This document shows, one piece after another, positions 11,906 through 23,890 of a stretch of DNA of 64,000 bases (its first letter is position 1; each line of letters starts with the position of its first letter). The notes beneath the pieces are model-generated. The model saw only the letters and a program-made list of their open reading frames with translations, searched no databases and was not told the DNA's origin. Source of the stretch: Knoxdaviesia capensis (taxonomy: Eukaryota > Ascomycota > Sordariomycetes > Microascales > Gondwanamycetaceae); the NCBI GenBank assembly GCA_001510575.1, contig LNGK01000013.1, positions 124,001 to 188,000 of the forward strand, written 5' to 3'. The position numbers were made by a program, and so were the translations under genes.

Positions 11906-14193
11906 CAAGGTAGTTAGGCGGCATGTCGACGGGCGCATAGTCTGGGGAAGCTCTGAAAGGGGTGGAGAGAAGCCCCAATGTGGATAGAATTGGAGAGGTA
12001 AATTGGGAGACTCTGGGATGAAGTGCGTTTGTGTGTGAAAATGAAGGTGAAAGCTCCGAGGGGAATCCCTTCTTCGACAACAAACGCCCGGCTCCCGTGC
12101 TCTCCTTCTTTCGACCTTCCTCTATCTCTTCCTCGCATCTTCAAACTCGCACTTGCGCCTACTCGCACCTACTCACTTCTCACGTTCGTTGTCTGAACTC
12201 TCGTCACTGCTGAGCTTTTGCCAATACTTGAGGCTCGCGACACACATTTCTGGGAAATTTCTTGGGCAAGTCGTGGGCAAGTCTTTGGGGGAGGGAAGCA
12301 GATATCTTTGTTCTTGTGTGCGTGAACTCGACCACCACACTGGAAGGCACCGCAAGTCTGGCCTGGTACCCTGCACCCATGGCCAATAATCTCCAAGATG
12401 TGCACCGTGGGGTAGGGACGTCCAAGGAAGGAAAAGCAGAGAAAAGGTTGGCCTGTGAGATCCAGATGGTAGGAGGGTGCCAACACATATGCAGGAACAC
12501 GTGCCGCCAGGCAAAGCGTCCTGCAGGCCAAGCTTTCACTACTTGGATGAGGTGCAGAGCATCTCAGATTAAACGCAAATGTTGGATCCTCGGGGTGTGG
12601 GTGTGGACATCGATACCCCCATCTCCGCAATCTTGTTCTGTGTCTGATATTATTGCTTCTTTTCTCATATGACCTCACTTCTTCCGGGGTGAGCGTGGAC
12701 GAACGAGAAAGGGCGTGTAAATGAAATAACCTCCCCGTGTGGATGAATGGCAAAACACCTGTGGAGAAAGGAAGGACTGGAGCAGTGTCCGGCCACGATA
12801 CTTCCACCACGCGGCTGAAAGAGATTTCTCTCGTTCTTTCGTGTGTCCCTCACCCCCCCTCCCTCCCGCCAAGTCGGCCAAAAGCGACTTTTCCCGGCTC
12901 GTCCTATGGGCTCTGTTTTGCTCGGGTATCGCATATGAGATTGAGTAGTGTTGGCGAGATAGCCGGAGTGGGGTGGAGAGCAACTAGATTCAACGGAAGT
13001 GGACACTCCGCCCACCCGGCCCGGTTGAGCTGACAAGGCACACAAACACGTCGCCGTCGATCTTCCGTGCTCTGAGTCTCTCTCTGTCTGGAATTTTGGT
13101 TTACTGGCTTCTCCACGCCTGGTCTTTTGTATCGTGTTCCATGTTCCCACACACACACACTCATTCTTCTCATTTTCGGGAATATTGTCTACCTTGGGTC
13201 TTTTCCCCCTCGCCTCAAAATCTTTCCGACTTGGAGAAAATCCAGGTTTCTCCGTAACTTTTGCACTCCTTACCGTGAACCAGTTTCATACTCGCCGCCT
13301 CTGTAGTAAGTAGTCTCTGCGTTGGTCTAGTTATGTCCGTCAACCACGCGTTTGTAAACCGCCTGCACATCTCACCACACCCATCACGATAAAAGCGTAG
13401 AGCAAGACAAAATATAACAGAAAGGAGTACAGTCTGGTACTGTTCAATTTCTCGTGAATACCTACCCAGTAGAAAAACACATATCGAAAAACTAACCCTC
13501 ATAAACACTATACAATATGACCGAGTTCATCCATGCCTGTGCATTTGCCTTGAACATACTACAAACCAAGCAATACAATTCCTCATGCAAACAGACCAGA
13601 ACAGAAAAGAGCACAGCAAAGTGAGGTTTTCATACAGACATCCAGGAGTATCTCTCTGTTGGAAAAGAAAAAAAAAGAAAAGGAAGAGAGAGAGCACCTC
13701 ACACACTAAACAAACACATAGATAGTTATCCCGTAAACCCCATTTCCTAGCAAAAAAAAAAAAAAAAAGAAACAGCACTTCCCATAGAAAGACACCGGAA
13801 GGAATAAGAAAGAAGAACAGTAGATGGAGAGAAGAAGCGTAATACAAGAGAAGAAACCAACCACCGGTTGCAAAGAAAGAAACAAGACCGCGATACCCGT
13901 ACATGAGACAGAAGGACCCTTGAGCTGTACAATGCCAACTTTTTTTCATCCGTCAAGAATGTGACGTTTTTTCAAAGTTGTGGGATGTGAAGACTTTCTG
14001 CTTCTTCAACTCCTATTATTGTGGATTCAGTGTGGAAAAGGAATGGGAGGCACAATTTCACCAGAACAAGAGCTTTGCCCTGTTCTGAGTTTTTTCTTAA
14101 GTCGCTAATTCTTCTGTTGTTCCTATCTGATGTTTCGGCGCGTCATATCAAACCTTTCATGACATATGCGCCTAGGACATGCCGAAGCGGCAC
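10813..14193. other. 3.4-kb intergenic region between the cellobiohydrolase promoter and the DEF1-like 3' end
   Basis: No gene was recognised on either strand. The region holds the far cellobiohydrolase promoter (to about 11450), a (TG)n microsatellite, purine-rich stretches at about 11760-11860, a short CA run near 13148-13160, and an A17-like run at about 13751-13768. Open frames of up to 213 codons (12169-12810, minus) have the composition of random sequence and no recognisable domain. The size would allow a non-coding transcript, but nothing in the sequence proves one. Confidence 0.4.
11867..11903. repeat. (TG)18 microsatellite
   Basis: An uninterrupted alternating TG run of about 37 bp. 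It lies about 1.3 kb upstream of the cellobiohydrolase start, in purine-rich surroundings. Confidence 0.95.
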
Positions 14194-17100
14194 TTACTGG
14201 TAGTTGCCACCCCAGCCTCCACGGTGCTGGCCCTGACCACCGTAGTAGCCACCAGCTCCGCCAAAGCTATTGCCCTGTCCGTAGGAATAGCTTCCATGCT
14301 GGCCAGCCGATTGGCCGTAGCCGTGGACACCAAGCTGCTGCTGTTGCTGCTGGTAGCCATTGTAGCTGTTGTTCAGCTGCGGGGGCTGGCCGGACTGCGC
14401 CGGGGGATTGGCAGCCGATCCAGGGCGCGCGCCGCTCAGCGCCGGCGAAGGGCCGGAGGCTCCTTTGGCATCTCCAAACGGCGTCTTCAGCTCATCGCTG
14501 GCACTAGGCGCGCCACCCTGCGACTGGTTGTTGTATCCCTGCGCTCCAGGGGTCTGGTACGACGACGGGCCACGTCCGAACGGCTCGTGCACGTTTGCGC
14601 CCAGGCCGCTGAGGCCAGGAGCACCGCCAGTCTGGGCACCAGCACGGCTATAGTCCGAAGACAGCCCACTGGGAATTCCATTATCGCCCCGGTGAGAGGT
14701 CTGACCATAGGTGTTGGCGGGGGACGAGCTGTGATCAAACGGGGCGCCACCATAGCCTCCTCCATACATGCTGTTCTTGCCGTATCCGGGCCCGGAGAAG
14801 CCACCCTGGCCATACTGCTGCGGGAAATAGTTGTGGTAGTAGGGGTTGGTGAAGTACGGGTGATTGTAGTGGCTGTACTGCTGGTTGTGCGACTGAGGCT
14901 GCTGCGATCCTGGTCCAGATGCCTGGCCATGCTGCTGCTGATGTTGCTGCTGCGACTGGCCCGGCTGCTGGCTCTGGCTGACGGGGTTAGGGGTGTTGTG
15001 TCCGCTAGCCTGGGAGTCGACAGTAGAGGCGACACCGTAGCGAGACTGATTGTGGAGGCTTCCGCTCTGCGGGTACTGGCTGAGGTTATCAGCATGGGAC
15101 TGGTTAGAGTATCCACCATACGCCCGCTGCTGGCTAGCAGACGGGGGAAGTCCTTCCTGAGGATTCTGTCCGGTCTGCTGGCCGTACGATCCGTAATAGT
15201 TGTACGCAGAGCGTCCCTGCTGATCGATGCCGTAACCAGTAGTGTAATCGGTCGGGGCCGACGAGTAAGCCGAATCTCTCTGGTGAGCTTGCTGGGGATA
15301 GGTGTCGTGTTGGGGTTGAGTGGTGGGAACAGCCGACTGGTACGAGTCAAACGGCTTCTGCGAGAAGGGCTCGGTAGCCTGGCTGGCCCGGCCGTATGCG
15401 GTCTGAGTTGCGGACACGGAGGGCTGAGTGGGAGCGGAAATGGGAGCTGCGGAGGGTTGGGCAATAGGGGCTAAAGTTGATATTTCGGGTTAGTTTTTAT
15501 TACATAGCGATGGAAATAGTAGCCCCCTGAAGAACTCATCGTCGCCGAAAGGATTTGAGACTTACCGGACGGGAGAGAAGCGCTGGGGGCGGCCGGGGCC
15601 TGCGCAAGGGCAGCGGCCGGCGCGGGGGCGGGGGCGGGGGCCGAGATAGGGGCGGGGGTAGGGTCGGCGGGAGCAGTGGGCTTCGAGGCAAAAGACTCGG
15701 GAGCAGCGGCGGGGAGCGAGGCACGAGGAGCGACGGGCGAGTCGGTGGGTGGCTGAGCACGGGTCTCAGGCTCCTCGCGCACATCATCAATATCTTCTTC
15801 AGCACCATTCAGATTGAAGGTACCGAACTGAACGGCAGCGCGTTCAACTTCACGGTTGCTAGGCATGCGCACAGCCTCTTGCTGGTCGAGGATGCGACGC
15901 TGGGCGGCAGTGGGACGAGCGATGATAGGCTTCGATATGATCGGAGTGGCAACGGCGGAAGAAGGTGCAGGGGAGGGCCTGGCCGCAGCGGGGATGAGAG
16001 GAACAGCCGGGATAGGTCCGGCGGTGGGAGCTTCAATCGGGGCAGGGGCGGGAACTGCTACGGCAGGTTCAGGAGCGGATGGCTTAGATTCCGGCTCCGG
16101 TTCATCTTCGGTAACAGACGGCTCATCAGCTGTTTCGGTATCATCAGCATCATCATTGCTGGAGGATTCGTCATGAGATTCGGTCGGGGTGGATTCTTGG
16201 AGAGGGGCGGAGGGAGTGGATTCTTTCGGAGCGTCCGGCACGGGAGCAGCGGGTGTTTCAATGGGTTTGGGGGCGGGCTTTGGGGGCGGGGGCTGTCGCA
16301 GCAAACTGGCCCAAGACTTTCCGGCGGGGGCGGAGGATTTGGCGGGTTCAGGAGAAGCGGAGACAGCGGGCTTTTCGTCATGGTCGTCAGTGGGAGTGGT
16401 GGTGGGTTTGGGGGTATCCCATGAGGGAGAGTCGTCGACGGGAGCAGATTCCTTGGTGCGAGTAGAGCCATTGGTGGGGTGAGTCGAGCGGCCACGGGTA
16501 GCCGGGCGGCCGCCTCTTTCAGCGGGCTTACCGCGGCCACGTCCGGCTTCACTGACAACCCGGTTGCCCCGTATGGGCTTGGTACCGTTTGAGGGGTCGG
16601 TCGAGACAGACGAGTCCTTAGCCTTGGCACGCGAGGTCTTCTTGACTTTGGAAACTTCATCCCACTGCGAGACAGTGCCTACAAGTCGGATAACAGGGTT
16701 TTATGTTAGAGAGCCATAGCCATCACAACCAGACGAAAAATAATAGATTGATTTGAATGATAGACTTGACACACATGAACACATGGCGGCAGGAAAAAAA
16801 AGCCGCTGGTGTCAAGAGAGGGTGGCGAGGTCGTGTGCGAAATGGGGGAATGAGGCCTGATGCGTTTTTGGGGATTAAGGGGTTATGCAGGAGTATTGGG
16901 AGCTGAGAGATCTAAGTCTTTCTTCCCCGGCAGTGGTCGTAGTGGCTGTGAAGAGCCTCTCACATGACGCCATGGCCGCGTGGAGGACCACAGTCAAGAG
17001 GAGGAGAACGAAGTCCTGAAGCGCACGAAACAAAAATGAAAAAAAAAAAAATGAAACTAACCTTCGGCGATACGTGTGACAGCCTCATCGGCATCACCCT

Positions 17101-17374
17101 CAGTCTCCTGCAGTGCGTAAAGAATATCGATCTCAGACCAGGTAGGGAACATGTCCTTGATGGGCACAACCATGGCACCATACAGCTTCCGAAGCTCGCT
17201 AACATCGCCATCATCATCAAAGGCAAGTAGGCCGTTTGAATCAAGCTTCGACTCTGTAAAGTCTCCGTTGGGCCTGCCCGTGGAACGACCTCCTCTTCCG
17301 GCAAAGCCTCCTCTGCCGCCACGTCCGCTGCCTCGGCCCCGAGAGGCGATAGGCCGTGACGCGACTTCGGGCAT
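14194..17374 (-). CDS. DEF1: Def1-like CUE-domain protein with a Q/G/Y-rich C-terminal half
   Basis: Yeast Def1 helps the ubiquitin-dependent removal of stalled RNA polymerase II, with an N-terminal CUE domain and a long polyglutamine-rich tail. Exons on the minus strand: 17374-17062, 16678-15566 and 15470-14194; total 2703 nt, 900 residues. Residues about 8-35 are RG/RGG-rich. A CUE-like block follows at about 60-105 (LRKLYGAMVVPIKDMFP, then DIDILYALQETEGDAD-type sequence with W81 nearby). Then comes a long Pro/Ala/Ser/Glu-rich disordered section. The last exon is rich in Q, G, Y and N, with a QQQQQ run and repeated YGQ and GGY motifs, ending GGWGGNYQ. An uncharacterised CUE-domain prion-like protein is the alternative. 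Composition forces long open antisense frames on the plus strand, which I treat as shadows. Confidence 0.8.
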
Positions 17375-18544
17375 TTCTGACGAGAATTGAAGGATAGAAA
17401 ATATGAGTTGTGGGGAGAGTGAAAGCTCAAATGGAGATGCAGAGAGGCGTCAAGGCAAAGAAGAATGCTTTGATGCCGCCGTGCTCCCAGAATATGAAGA
17501 ATGTGTCGTGTGCGGTTGACGATGTTGAGATTTGGTGAGGTGGATGTCGACAGCGGCAAAAAGGGTCGAGATGTGTATACGCGGATGGAGGAACTTTCAA
17601 CGTAGGAAAGATTCAAGAGAAGACTGGGTAACGGTCGAATATAGTGTCGTGATGACTCTTGCAAAATACCAAAAAGGCCGAGATGGATGAATGGCCAGGA
17701 GTTGTTGATGATGATGGGACGATTCTAGGAGTTGAAAGAAAATTAGGATAGGCTTTTTTGGTTTTTTCAAAACGAGAAAAAAAGAAAAAGGCACGAGTCA
17801 CGAAAATAGAATTGGCTGGCTAAGAAACCAACCAAAGGGAAGCGGCTGACTGTAGCTAGCCCTGTTTTGCTTATTGCTGGTTCACACAGTGCGATAGGCC
17901 AAAGAATACACATGTTCTCATACATATGGCCGTCAATGAGAGATACAATACAGGACGGCCAGCCTCATTAGGTATGAAGTGAGATTTTTTACTTGATCAT
18001 GTATGGCCTCATCTCATCCTGAACAGGACATGTTCTATGCCTCCAGATTTAGGTTGAAGCAGCAGCGCCAGACCCTCGATTTACAGCATAATCTGCTCCA
18101 GCCACCTCGAGAGTGTTGATGGGACTCACTAGCACCTGTGTGTTTAGTTAGCCGTAAGTGCACTCGAAGTTTTAGCGAGTATCTGCCTATGGGGACATCT
18201 ATATCAGGCACAAGTCATCTATCATTGACCTATGATTTCAACATATATAAATCAATCTTTAATATATATTTTCAGAGTACCGAGTTAATTATGTTTTAAG
18301 ACGTGATAGGAAGGACTGAAATTTCTGGTATGTATCCTTTATAGCTTCGGTATCTTGTCTCTGAGGCTGGTACATAATGTACGATTTAAGTTAGACCCGC
18401 CTTTTTAGCGTGCTCTAAATAGTTAAATGGGTGTGCCATATAGTAAGGGCTCAGGCCATTGAGAGTTTCAAATCGTCACCTATGCTTTTCACCATTGATG
18501 CAATTGAATCCCTAACGCCTTCTACCATCCAGCATACAATCACC
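17375..18544. other. Divergent intergenic region between the DEF1-like gene and the next plus-strand gene
   Basis: About 1.2 kb with no recognisable gene. It should contain both promoters. The half near 18200-18430 is AT-rich; the half near 17390-17830 is the probable 5' leader of the DEF1-like gene. Confidence 0.4.
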
Positions 18545-19762
18545 ATGCGGTCATCAAATTCTCTTTTGAAATTGAAGGGCGTGTTCCCTTCATTTCACCA
18601 GCCTCTTCCTCTAACCCGCCACCAATCCCAACGGCTTCTCGACGTCCTCAAGACATCGTTCCGGAAGCACCTCGACGAAGAACACGGCGACCTCCCCGAC
18701 TCCCCCGTGCCCTCCGCCACTGCGACTACCCCTCCCGCTCACCAACAGATCCTCTCACACGATGCGCCCGCCGTTTCTGATACCGCCCGCACTTCCCAGA
18801 AGCGCCTGCCCAGTCGACCAACCGATGAACATGTGCGCGCAATCCTCTCCAACCCGCTCTTCAGCAGCATCGCGGCATTTCCAGCTGCATCGACAACAAC
18901 TCCCTTGAAGCGAGACCCGATGGATGTTTTCGACCAGGCCGCAGCTCGGGGGATGATGACCACCGCTGCGGCTCGCGGATGCCTGCACACCAAATTTAAC
19001 GAGATCGTTCAGTCCAGCTCGCTTTCCGTTCAGGACGCCATGGCTGCTTCGGGCGCCAGTCGCCGTGTGCTTGCCTGGCTCTCGTCTTCTGGGCTGGACC
19101 GCTCGCTCGACTTCACATCCGACGCCGCGTTTGTGGCTATTCTCTCCCAGTTCATGATCGCCGAGGGCCTGGAGGATGTCATCTGGGAGTGGATTGCCCA
19201 GTTGCTCAGCGCACCTGACTCCACTGCGGTCACGGTGCCGAAAGCCCGCCAGCTCCTCACTGGCCTCGTGGGTGCCAAGATCCGGCTGGGAGCGGTGTCA
19301 GGCGCGAATCTGGACAACGCCTTTGAATCCATTCTGCGCGCGGACCACGTGTATCAGGACCATTCGCTATACAAACCTGTCATCTGGCGGACATGGCGGT
19401 CACTGTCGTGGACAGCGACGGTGGAGGCGTGGCGGAGACCAAAGCCGTCCGAGGCACAGTTTGACTCGTACTTGTCAATCTCTGATCACTTCCGTTCCCG
19501 ACGGTCGTTGTATCTCGCTCATCTTAACTTGCACCATCCGACACACCCGAGCCACGCCGACGCAGTCAAGTACCTTCAGAACGCCTATACTTCGGATCAG
19601 ACTGCGGCTCCAGCAGCTTTGCAACACCGCATGTTCCTGATGGCCATGGATACCATCAAGCTGCTGGGACAGATTGACAAGTCAGATGAGGCCCAGAATA
19701 TTATGGATCTTATGGGCTTGAAAACCGCGCCTGATACGGTCTCCAGGCCTACGTTTGGATGA
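18545..19762 (+). CDS. Unrecognised single-exon protein, possible mitochondrial targeting
   Basis: I do not recognise a named family. From the ATG at 18545 (context CACCATGCGG) the product is 405 residues; an in-frame ATG at 18482 would add 21. The N-terminus MRSSNSLLKLKGVFPSF is basic and hydroxylated with no acidic residue for the first 30 positions, which fits a mitochondrial presequence. Residues about 60-120 are Pro/Ser/Thr-rich. The remainder is mostly helical, with a pattern of short amphipathic helices (for example FVAILSQFMIAEGLEDVIWEWIAQLLS) that could form helical repeats. Normal codon use and clean reading frame over 1.2 kb make it a real gene. Function is unknown; a mitochondrial gene-expression factor would be a guess. 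Confidence 0.75.
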   Translation: MRSSNSLLKLKGVFPSFHQPLPLTRHQSQRLLDVLKTSFRKHLDEEHGDLPDSPVPSATATTPPAHQQILSHDAPAVSDTARTSQKRLPSRPTDEHVRAILSNPLFSSIAAFPAASTTTPLKRDPMDVFDQAAARGMMTTAAARGCLHTKFNEIVQSSSLSVQDAMAASGASRRVLAWLSSSGLDRSLDFTSDAAFVAILSQFMIAEGLEDVIWEWIAQLLSAPDSTAVTVPKARQLLTGLVGAKIRLGAVSGANLDNAFESILRADHVYQDHSLYKPVIWRTWRSLSWTATVEAWRRPKPSEAQFDSYLSISDHFRSRRSLYLAHLNLHHPTHPSHADAVKYLQNAYTSDQTAAPAALQHRMFLMAMDTIKLLGQIDKSDEAQNIMDLMGLKTAPDTVSRPTFG

Positions 19763-20226
19763 ACCACACCACCTCCATCCCGCACCTAACTAATCAACGC
19801 ATTCTAGCCTAAGCCTCCTACACCATGCTATCCTATATCTAGTTGGAGCCCAATTCACAGATCCTGAAGAGACAAGACAGTTCGGTATGGAAACAGTGCT
19901 TCATATACCTGTTGCACGAAAGTATTGACTTCGTGACCGAGACAGCGATCGCGCAACACGAACATACGGCCAGTACCTATTGTTGTATCTCTTAGATTGA
20001 GCATCTTACAACGTTCACTGATTTGGCTTTTGCTAAATTTCGTTTGTATCATCTCTACTCCCACCCTCTTGTCTTGGTTATACTTAGGGATTCTATATTT
20101 CATGTACATAGTATGCGGCTTTAGGCAATGTGTGCCAGCCACCCAATACAACGGAGACACGGGAATCCCCCGGATGTTAGTATTAAAACTCTGCGCAGTG
20201 CTCTATGTCGTAAACACAAAACACAG
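19763..20226. other. Intergenic region between convergent genes
   Basis: About 460 bp between two stop codons facing each other. I see nothing beyond probable 3' untranslated sequence, AT-rich around 20000-20110. Confidence 0.4.
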
Positions 20227-20772
20227 TTACAACCCATCGATACCCTCACCCAGATCTTCGCCCAGTTGTCGCCCCTCCACCACGGGCGCCGCACACTCCT
20301 GCAAGCAAAACACCATGCGTGCCCATTTCGTCTCGCTCGGATTCCTCCACGCATGCATAGTTGCGCGCTGAACCAACACATCGCCCTGGCGCATCGGCTC
20401 CACCTCGCCGCTATCAAACACCGCCTCGATGTCGCCCTGCAGCAGGATGGCGTAGTCGATGCTGACCGTGCGGTGCATCAGACACTCGAACCCGGGGCCG
20501 AAATCGACGTAGCGCAACACCGTCCCGCCGGGGAGCACCAGGCTGAGCCCGCCGTGCCGCATGCGTGTGTGGTGCGCGGTGATATCGGCATCGTTATGGA
20601 GTTTGGCGGGAGGCGTGGTGGTGTAGGCGACGGCCATTTGCATCTGGTTATTGTAGTGTTGTGTCCACGGCGCTGGGCGTTTCTCAAGAATGATTGCCTC
20701 GCCATTTAAGTTGTGGCCAGTGACGAAGATGGTCGGAGTGGGGAGATGGTCTTGGGTAGTAGCTGAAGCCAT
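20227..20772 (-). CDS. Small cupin-domain protein
   Basis: A single-exon protein of 181 residues, starting at the ATG at 20772, which has a strong context (CCACCATGG); an extension upstream would need a GTG start. The core from about residue 70 to 150 fits a single cupin barrel: a first motif around HHTRMRHGGLSLVLPGGTVLRYVDFGPG, then VSIDYAILLQGDIEAVFDSGE, then MRQGDVLVQRATMHAWRNPS, whose GD and final H are typical of the second cupin motif. The first motif is weak in the usual metal-binding histidines. Similar fungal proteins are found beside oxidative or secondary-metabolism enzymes, but no such neighbours are visible here. Substrate unknown. Confidence 0.82.
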   Translation of the reverse strand: MASATTQDHLPTPTIFVTGHNLNGEAIILEKRPAPWTQHYNNQMQMAVAYTTTPPAKLHNDADITAHHTRMRHGGLSLVLPGGTVLRYVDFGPGFECLMHRTVSIDYAILLQGDIEAVFDSGEVEPMRQGDVLVQRATMHAWRNPSETKWARMVFCLQECAAPVVEGRQLGEDLGEGIDGL

Positions 20773-21056
20773 GGTGGCCGGATTGTCCAGCACGGGATAA
20801 TGTAGTGGGAGTTTGCGTAAAGTGTATTATTTTGTAATGATTTGAAGTGGGATATTGGGAGAAACTTCAAAGGCTAAGTACCTTGAAGCAAGGCATATGA
20901 AAGCGAGGCTAGCACATTAAGTACGTACTGACACTGGTTGGATTAGAACCAGCCCTCGCCGGAAGTCCGCGGGGCTGCATGATGTCTCTGTTTCACGGCG
21001 TATGACCGTCATGGAAAGCGTGCTGCCTCGTCATTTTCTAGCAATACCCAGAGCCT

Positions 21057-22319
21057 TCAGTCTGTGGGCTCTGCTTCCTTTCCATCCTTTCCATAGTACT
21101 TCTCCCGCCGCCTCAAGTCAGCATCCACACCCTGCCACAGACGCCCATCCAAGTGACGCAGGCACAACTGTGTGCCGTCCGCGGGGTAATAGAGCCAGCA
21201 CGCCCACATGGCCCAGCGGCCGCCCTTCATTAAATCGCGGGCGCGCTGGCCCACACTGTCCTCGATAAAGGTGCCCCGCACCACGGCTAACCGGGATGGG
21301 AACACTCGGGCAAGGTAGTGGTCGGTCCGGGCTATGTGCGGCTTGTCGTGCCAGAAGAAAAGCGGGGTCAACGGTATCGTGGTTGTCGGATCAGTTGGCA
21401 CGACAAAATCACGGCGTAGAGCGGAGGTGAGTTTGCGCAAAGCGGCAAACGGCGATATGTGCGAGGACTTTACGTATCCAAGCATGCGGACCGACGGCAT
21501 GCAGACGTACTTGATAGGCGGCGAAGCTATATTCAGCACGTCATCATCTTTGTCGGCACTGGAAAGGACAGCCTCGGCGCTGTCGTTGACGAACACACTC
21601 TCGGAGTGTTGACTCATTCCATCAAGGCCAGAGTCTGTTTCCGACACCTTAGCAAGAGACTCAGGAGCAGTAGCCTCACCCTCGTTTTTGGGTGATCTCT
21701 CAGAAGCCTCCATGACATCCAGCAGCCCCCGAACGGGGATCGTGGCGGCTAGCGGCCAGTCATGCTGCTGGATCCAGACATATGGTGTCTGTGCCAATCG
21801 TAGTCCTGATCGCACGGCAAGCGCAAAACCAAGACGCTCAGCGGGTTCAACAAAAGTCACTGTGCCCAGACGACTTTCGTCCTCCCGACGGACAACGGTT
21901 ACAGATAAAGGCACTGAATTTGTAGCCCAGCCATTCGACCCAAACTCTGCTTCGCCAGACGAGGACTCAAACACGAGGCCAGATGCGTGAGCAAGGGGTT
22001 GACTCTCAGAACAGTTGCCGTCTTTCGGCGAAGCTTTTGGATCAACTGCAAGAAACGCGTGCAGAGTGAGATCTTTCACATTCTGCTTGTACTCAGCATA
22101 GCTCTCCGCAATCTGGTGAGTCACACGTCCGCGTTTTAAGCGCGACACGTCGCCAACGTGGTCGAAAGTGTCGAACACCACAACTACCGAGCATTGTGTC
22201 AGGTCCGGGCACCACTCCTGGAAACTTGAGAACACAGCCGACAGAAGGTCTGTCGACGGCACAGATGGAGTTGGTGATGTTGTGATAATCACAGTCAGGC
22301 GGTCTGATATGGGTGTCAT
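21057..22319 (-). CDS. Uncharacterised protein with a GT-A glycosyltransferase-like pattern
   Basis: From the ATG at 22319 the product has 420 residues in a single exon; an in-frame ATG at 22454 would add 45 residues of less ordered sequence. I prefer the shorter start because DRLTVIITTSPTPSVPST opens a classic first beta strand and turn. The order of elements resembles a GT-A fold: VIITTSP at the N-terminus, SVVVVFDTFDHV as a second strand, then RLGFALAVRSGLRLAQTPYVWIQQHDWPL, which parallels the family-2 pattern of a helix leading to a strand and an acidic motif, here HDW in place of DxD. A Ser/Glu/Asp-rich insertion lies at about residues 215-270, and YVCMPSVRMLGYVK follows. No signal peptide is seen. 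The fold is inference; donor and acceptor are unknown. Confidence 0.7.
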   Translation of the reverse strand: MTPISDRLTVIITTSPTPSVPSTDLLSAVFSSFQEWCPDLTQCSVVVVFDTFDHVGDVSRLKRGRVTHQIAESYAEYKQNVKDLTLHAFLAVDPKASPKDGNCSESQPLAHASGLVFESSSGEAEFGSNGWATNSVPLSVTVVRREDESRLGTVTFVEPAERLGFALAVRSGLRLAQTPYVWIQQHDWPLAATIPVRGLLDVMEASERSPKNEGEATAPESLAKVSETDSGLDGMSQHSESVFVNDSAEAVLSSADKDDDVLNIASPPIKYVCMPSVRMLGYVKSSHISPFAALRKLTSALRRDFVVPTDPTTTIPLTPLFFWHDKPHIARTDHYLARVFPSRLAVVRGTFIEDSVGQRARDLMKGGRWAMWACWLYYPADGTQLCLRHLDGRLWQGVDADLRRREKYYGKDGKEAEPTD

Positions 22320-22500
22320 CGGGTATTCATGACGTGATGCAAAACATTTGAGGTGGTGTTCGGGTTGAAATGTCGTGAGTGAAGCAAGGAGGCTGTCACA
22401 ATTGAGAGCAAACTTTTGCTGTATGATAAGGGTTAGGGTTGTGTCACAGGTCATTGCTGCAAGTGGTCATTTTTTTCCCACAGAACCCGCTAAAGGGGCG

Positions 22501-23792
22501 AGTATGAATCACGTTCCCAATTCTGACATGGCTACACAACGCAACGAATATAGAGATGATAACCCAGCTCTCTCGGAGGCCATGTCGCGTAGTCTACGAC
22601 TTCATGATATAACCGGGTCGGAAGCTTGTGCGATTTTATCTGGAACCCTTTCAACGCGTAATACTAAATCGACTGCTTCGGACTTCGCAATGCACATGAA
22701 CCAAGCCAGAACCCAGACCTCTGGCTTTGCAGTCATTAAAGAGGGACATGTGGCACCGTTTTCGAAGTGCCTGGCCAGCAACATGTCTTGAAAGTTGGAT
22801 CAATTTCCAACATTATAGCGCTGTAGAAAGACTTCATTATCGGGAATCGTGTCCATAGTCTTCAAAAGTTCCTTCATCTCCTAGAATGTTCGAAATTTCA
22901 CCGACTTCTGGAGATCCGGAATAACGGAGAAATTCCTGCCTGGGATCGATCGTTCGTTCCCCGTAGATGTATCGGAGAGAATTCTCCCGGTACCGGCTGA
23001 GACACGTCTGGCCTTGATTAGACGGGGTTTCCGAGCTCACTTGCACGAAGAAGCCCCAAAGTCTGAAGAAAACCAGGCTTGTCTGATTCGTCCATACTTT
23101 GGAGGTATTCTCCTTCCAACTGGGAGCAGGAAACCCTGTGAAAGTTACCTCTTTGTATGCGGATTGCATGGCTGGTCTGAGTTTGGATGTCGACATCCAA
23201 GTTCAGGAGATGGCGGTTGGACTCGCCATCATGCACTGGAATGCCCACATTGAGGCGAGCGATGTTGAGCTTGTGATCAGGACATCTTCATTAACAACCA
23301 CCATTCCGGAATCACCAACTACATGCCGTATAATAATTACATGAAAAGCGTTCAGACGCGGGCAACTCACCTATACGCGTGTGACTTTGATAAGTCTTAT
23401 GAGTTTTCACTTGATGACCCGAGCGAGACGATTCTCAAGGCTTTGCACATTGGGGTTCAAGGCAACGACAGCTACTACCCCCACCCACACATAATCCCGA
23501 GATTGTGGGAGGTGTTCAGCAGTCCATATTGCTGTGCTTCTGAGGAGATTTTGAAAGGTTGTTCAGATGTCATAAAACGACCTCGAGCTGAGAGGACCGC
23601 ATATTGACCCTGCCAGTGGGGTTCATTCACACCTGGAAAATTCACCACGAGACTTTCGGCATATGATATTCAGGAATCGAGTTTGAAGGTGATGGAAACG
23701 CAAATGAAGACGATGGCTGGAGTTCTAATGAAGTCGAGGAAGAACTATGCGATACCGACGACGATGACGGATTGTTAGTGTTTGAAAAATAA
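22501..23792 (+). pseudogene. Broken DUF3669-type (zinc-finger-protein-like) gene
   Basis: Pieces of one protein are spread over three frames. In frame 1 there is an N-terminal piece (22501-22791), then stops, then ERILPVPAETRLALIRRG and NQACLIRPYFG at about 22975-23098. The match then jumps to frame 2 (23099-23310: YADCMAGLSLDVD, AVGLAIMHWNAHIEASDVEL). It returns to frame 1 for THLYACDFDKSYEFSLDD and GNDSYYPHPHIIPRLW (23371-23520). Finally an acidic tail lies in frame 3, up to the TAA at 23790-23792. These blocks, in this order, are those of the fungal DUF3669 family, which is common and often expanded. Some gaps could be introns, but the switch near 23098 and the stops at 22789 and after have no splice sites that rescue them. 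Degeneration is ordinary mutation, not RIP. Confidence 0.75.
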
Positions 23793-23811
23793 AATAAATA
23801 AATAAATAAAA
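23786..23811. repeat. (AAAT)n microsatellite
   Basis: About six AAAT units immediately at and after the pseudogene's stop codon. Confidence 0.85.
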
Positions 23812-23890
23812 GTCGGCTTGATATTCATCCATGTGGTTTCAGTGTTTGCTAAGCGTTTGCTGTGTCTTTTTGTGTTTAAATATGCCTTTT

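Noticed and set aside
12169..12810. 213-codon open frame on the minus strand
   Set aside because: No family resemblance, random-like composition, and overlapping frames of similar quality on both strands.
14179..15474. Open frame of 431 codons on the plus strand
   Set aside because: It is antisense to the Q/G/Y-rich last exon of the DEF1-like gene; low-complexity codons avoid stops on the other strand. No domain is visible.
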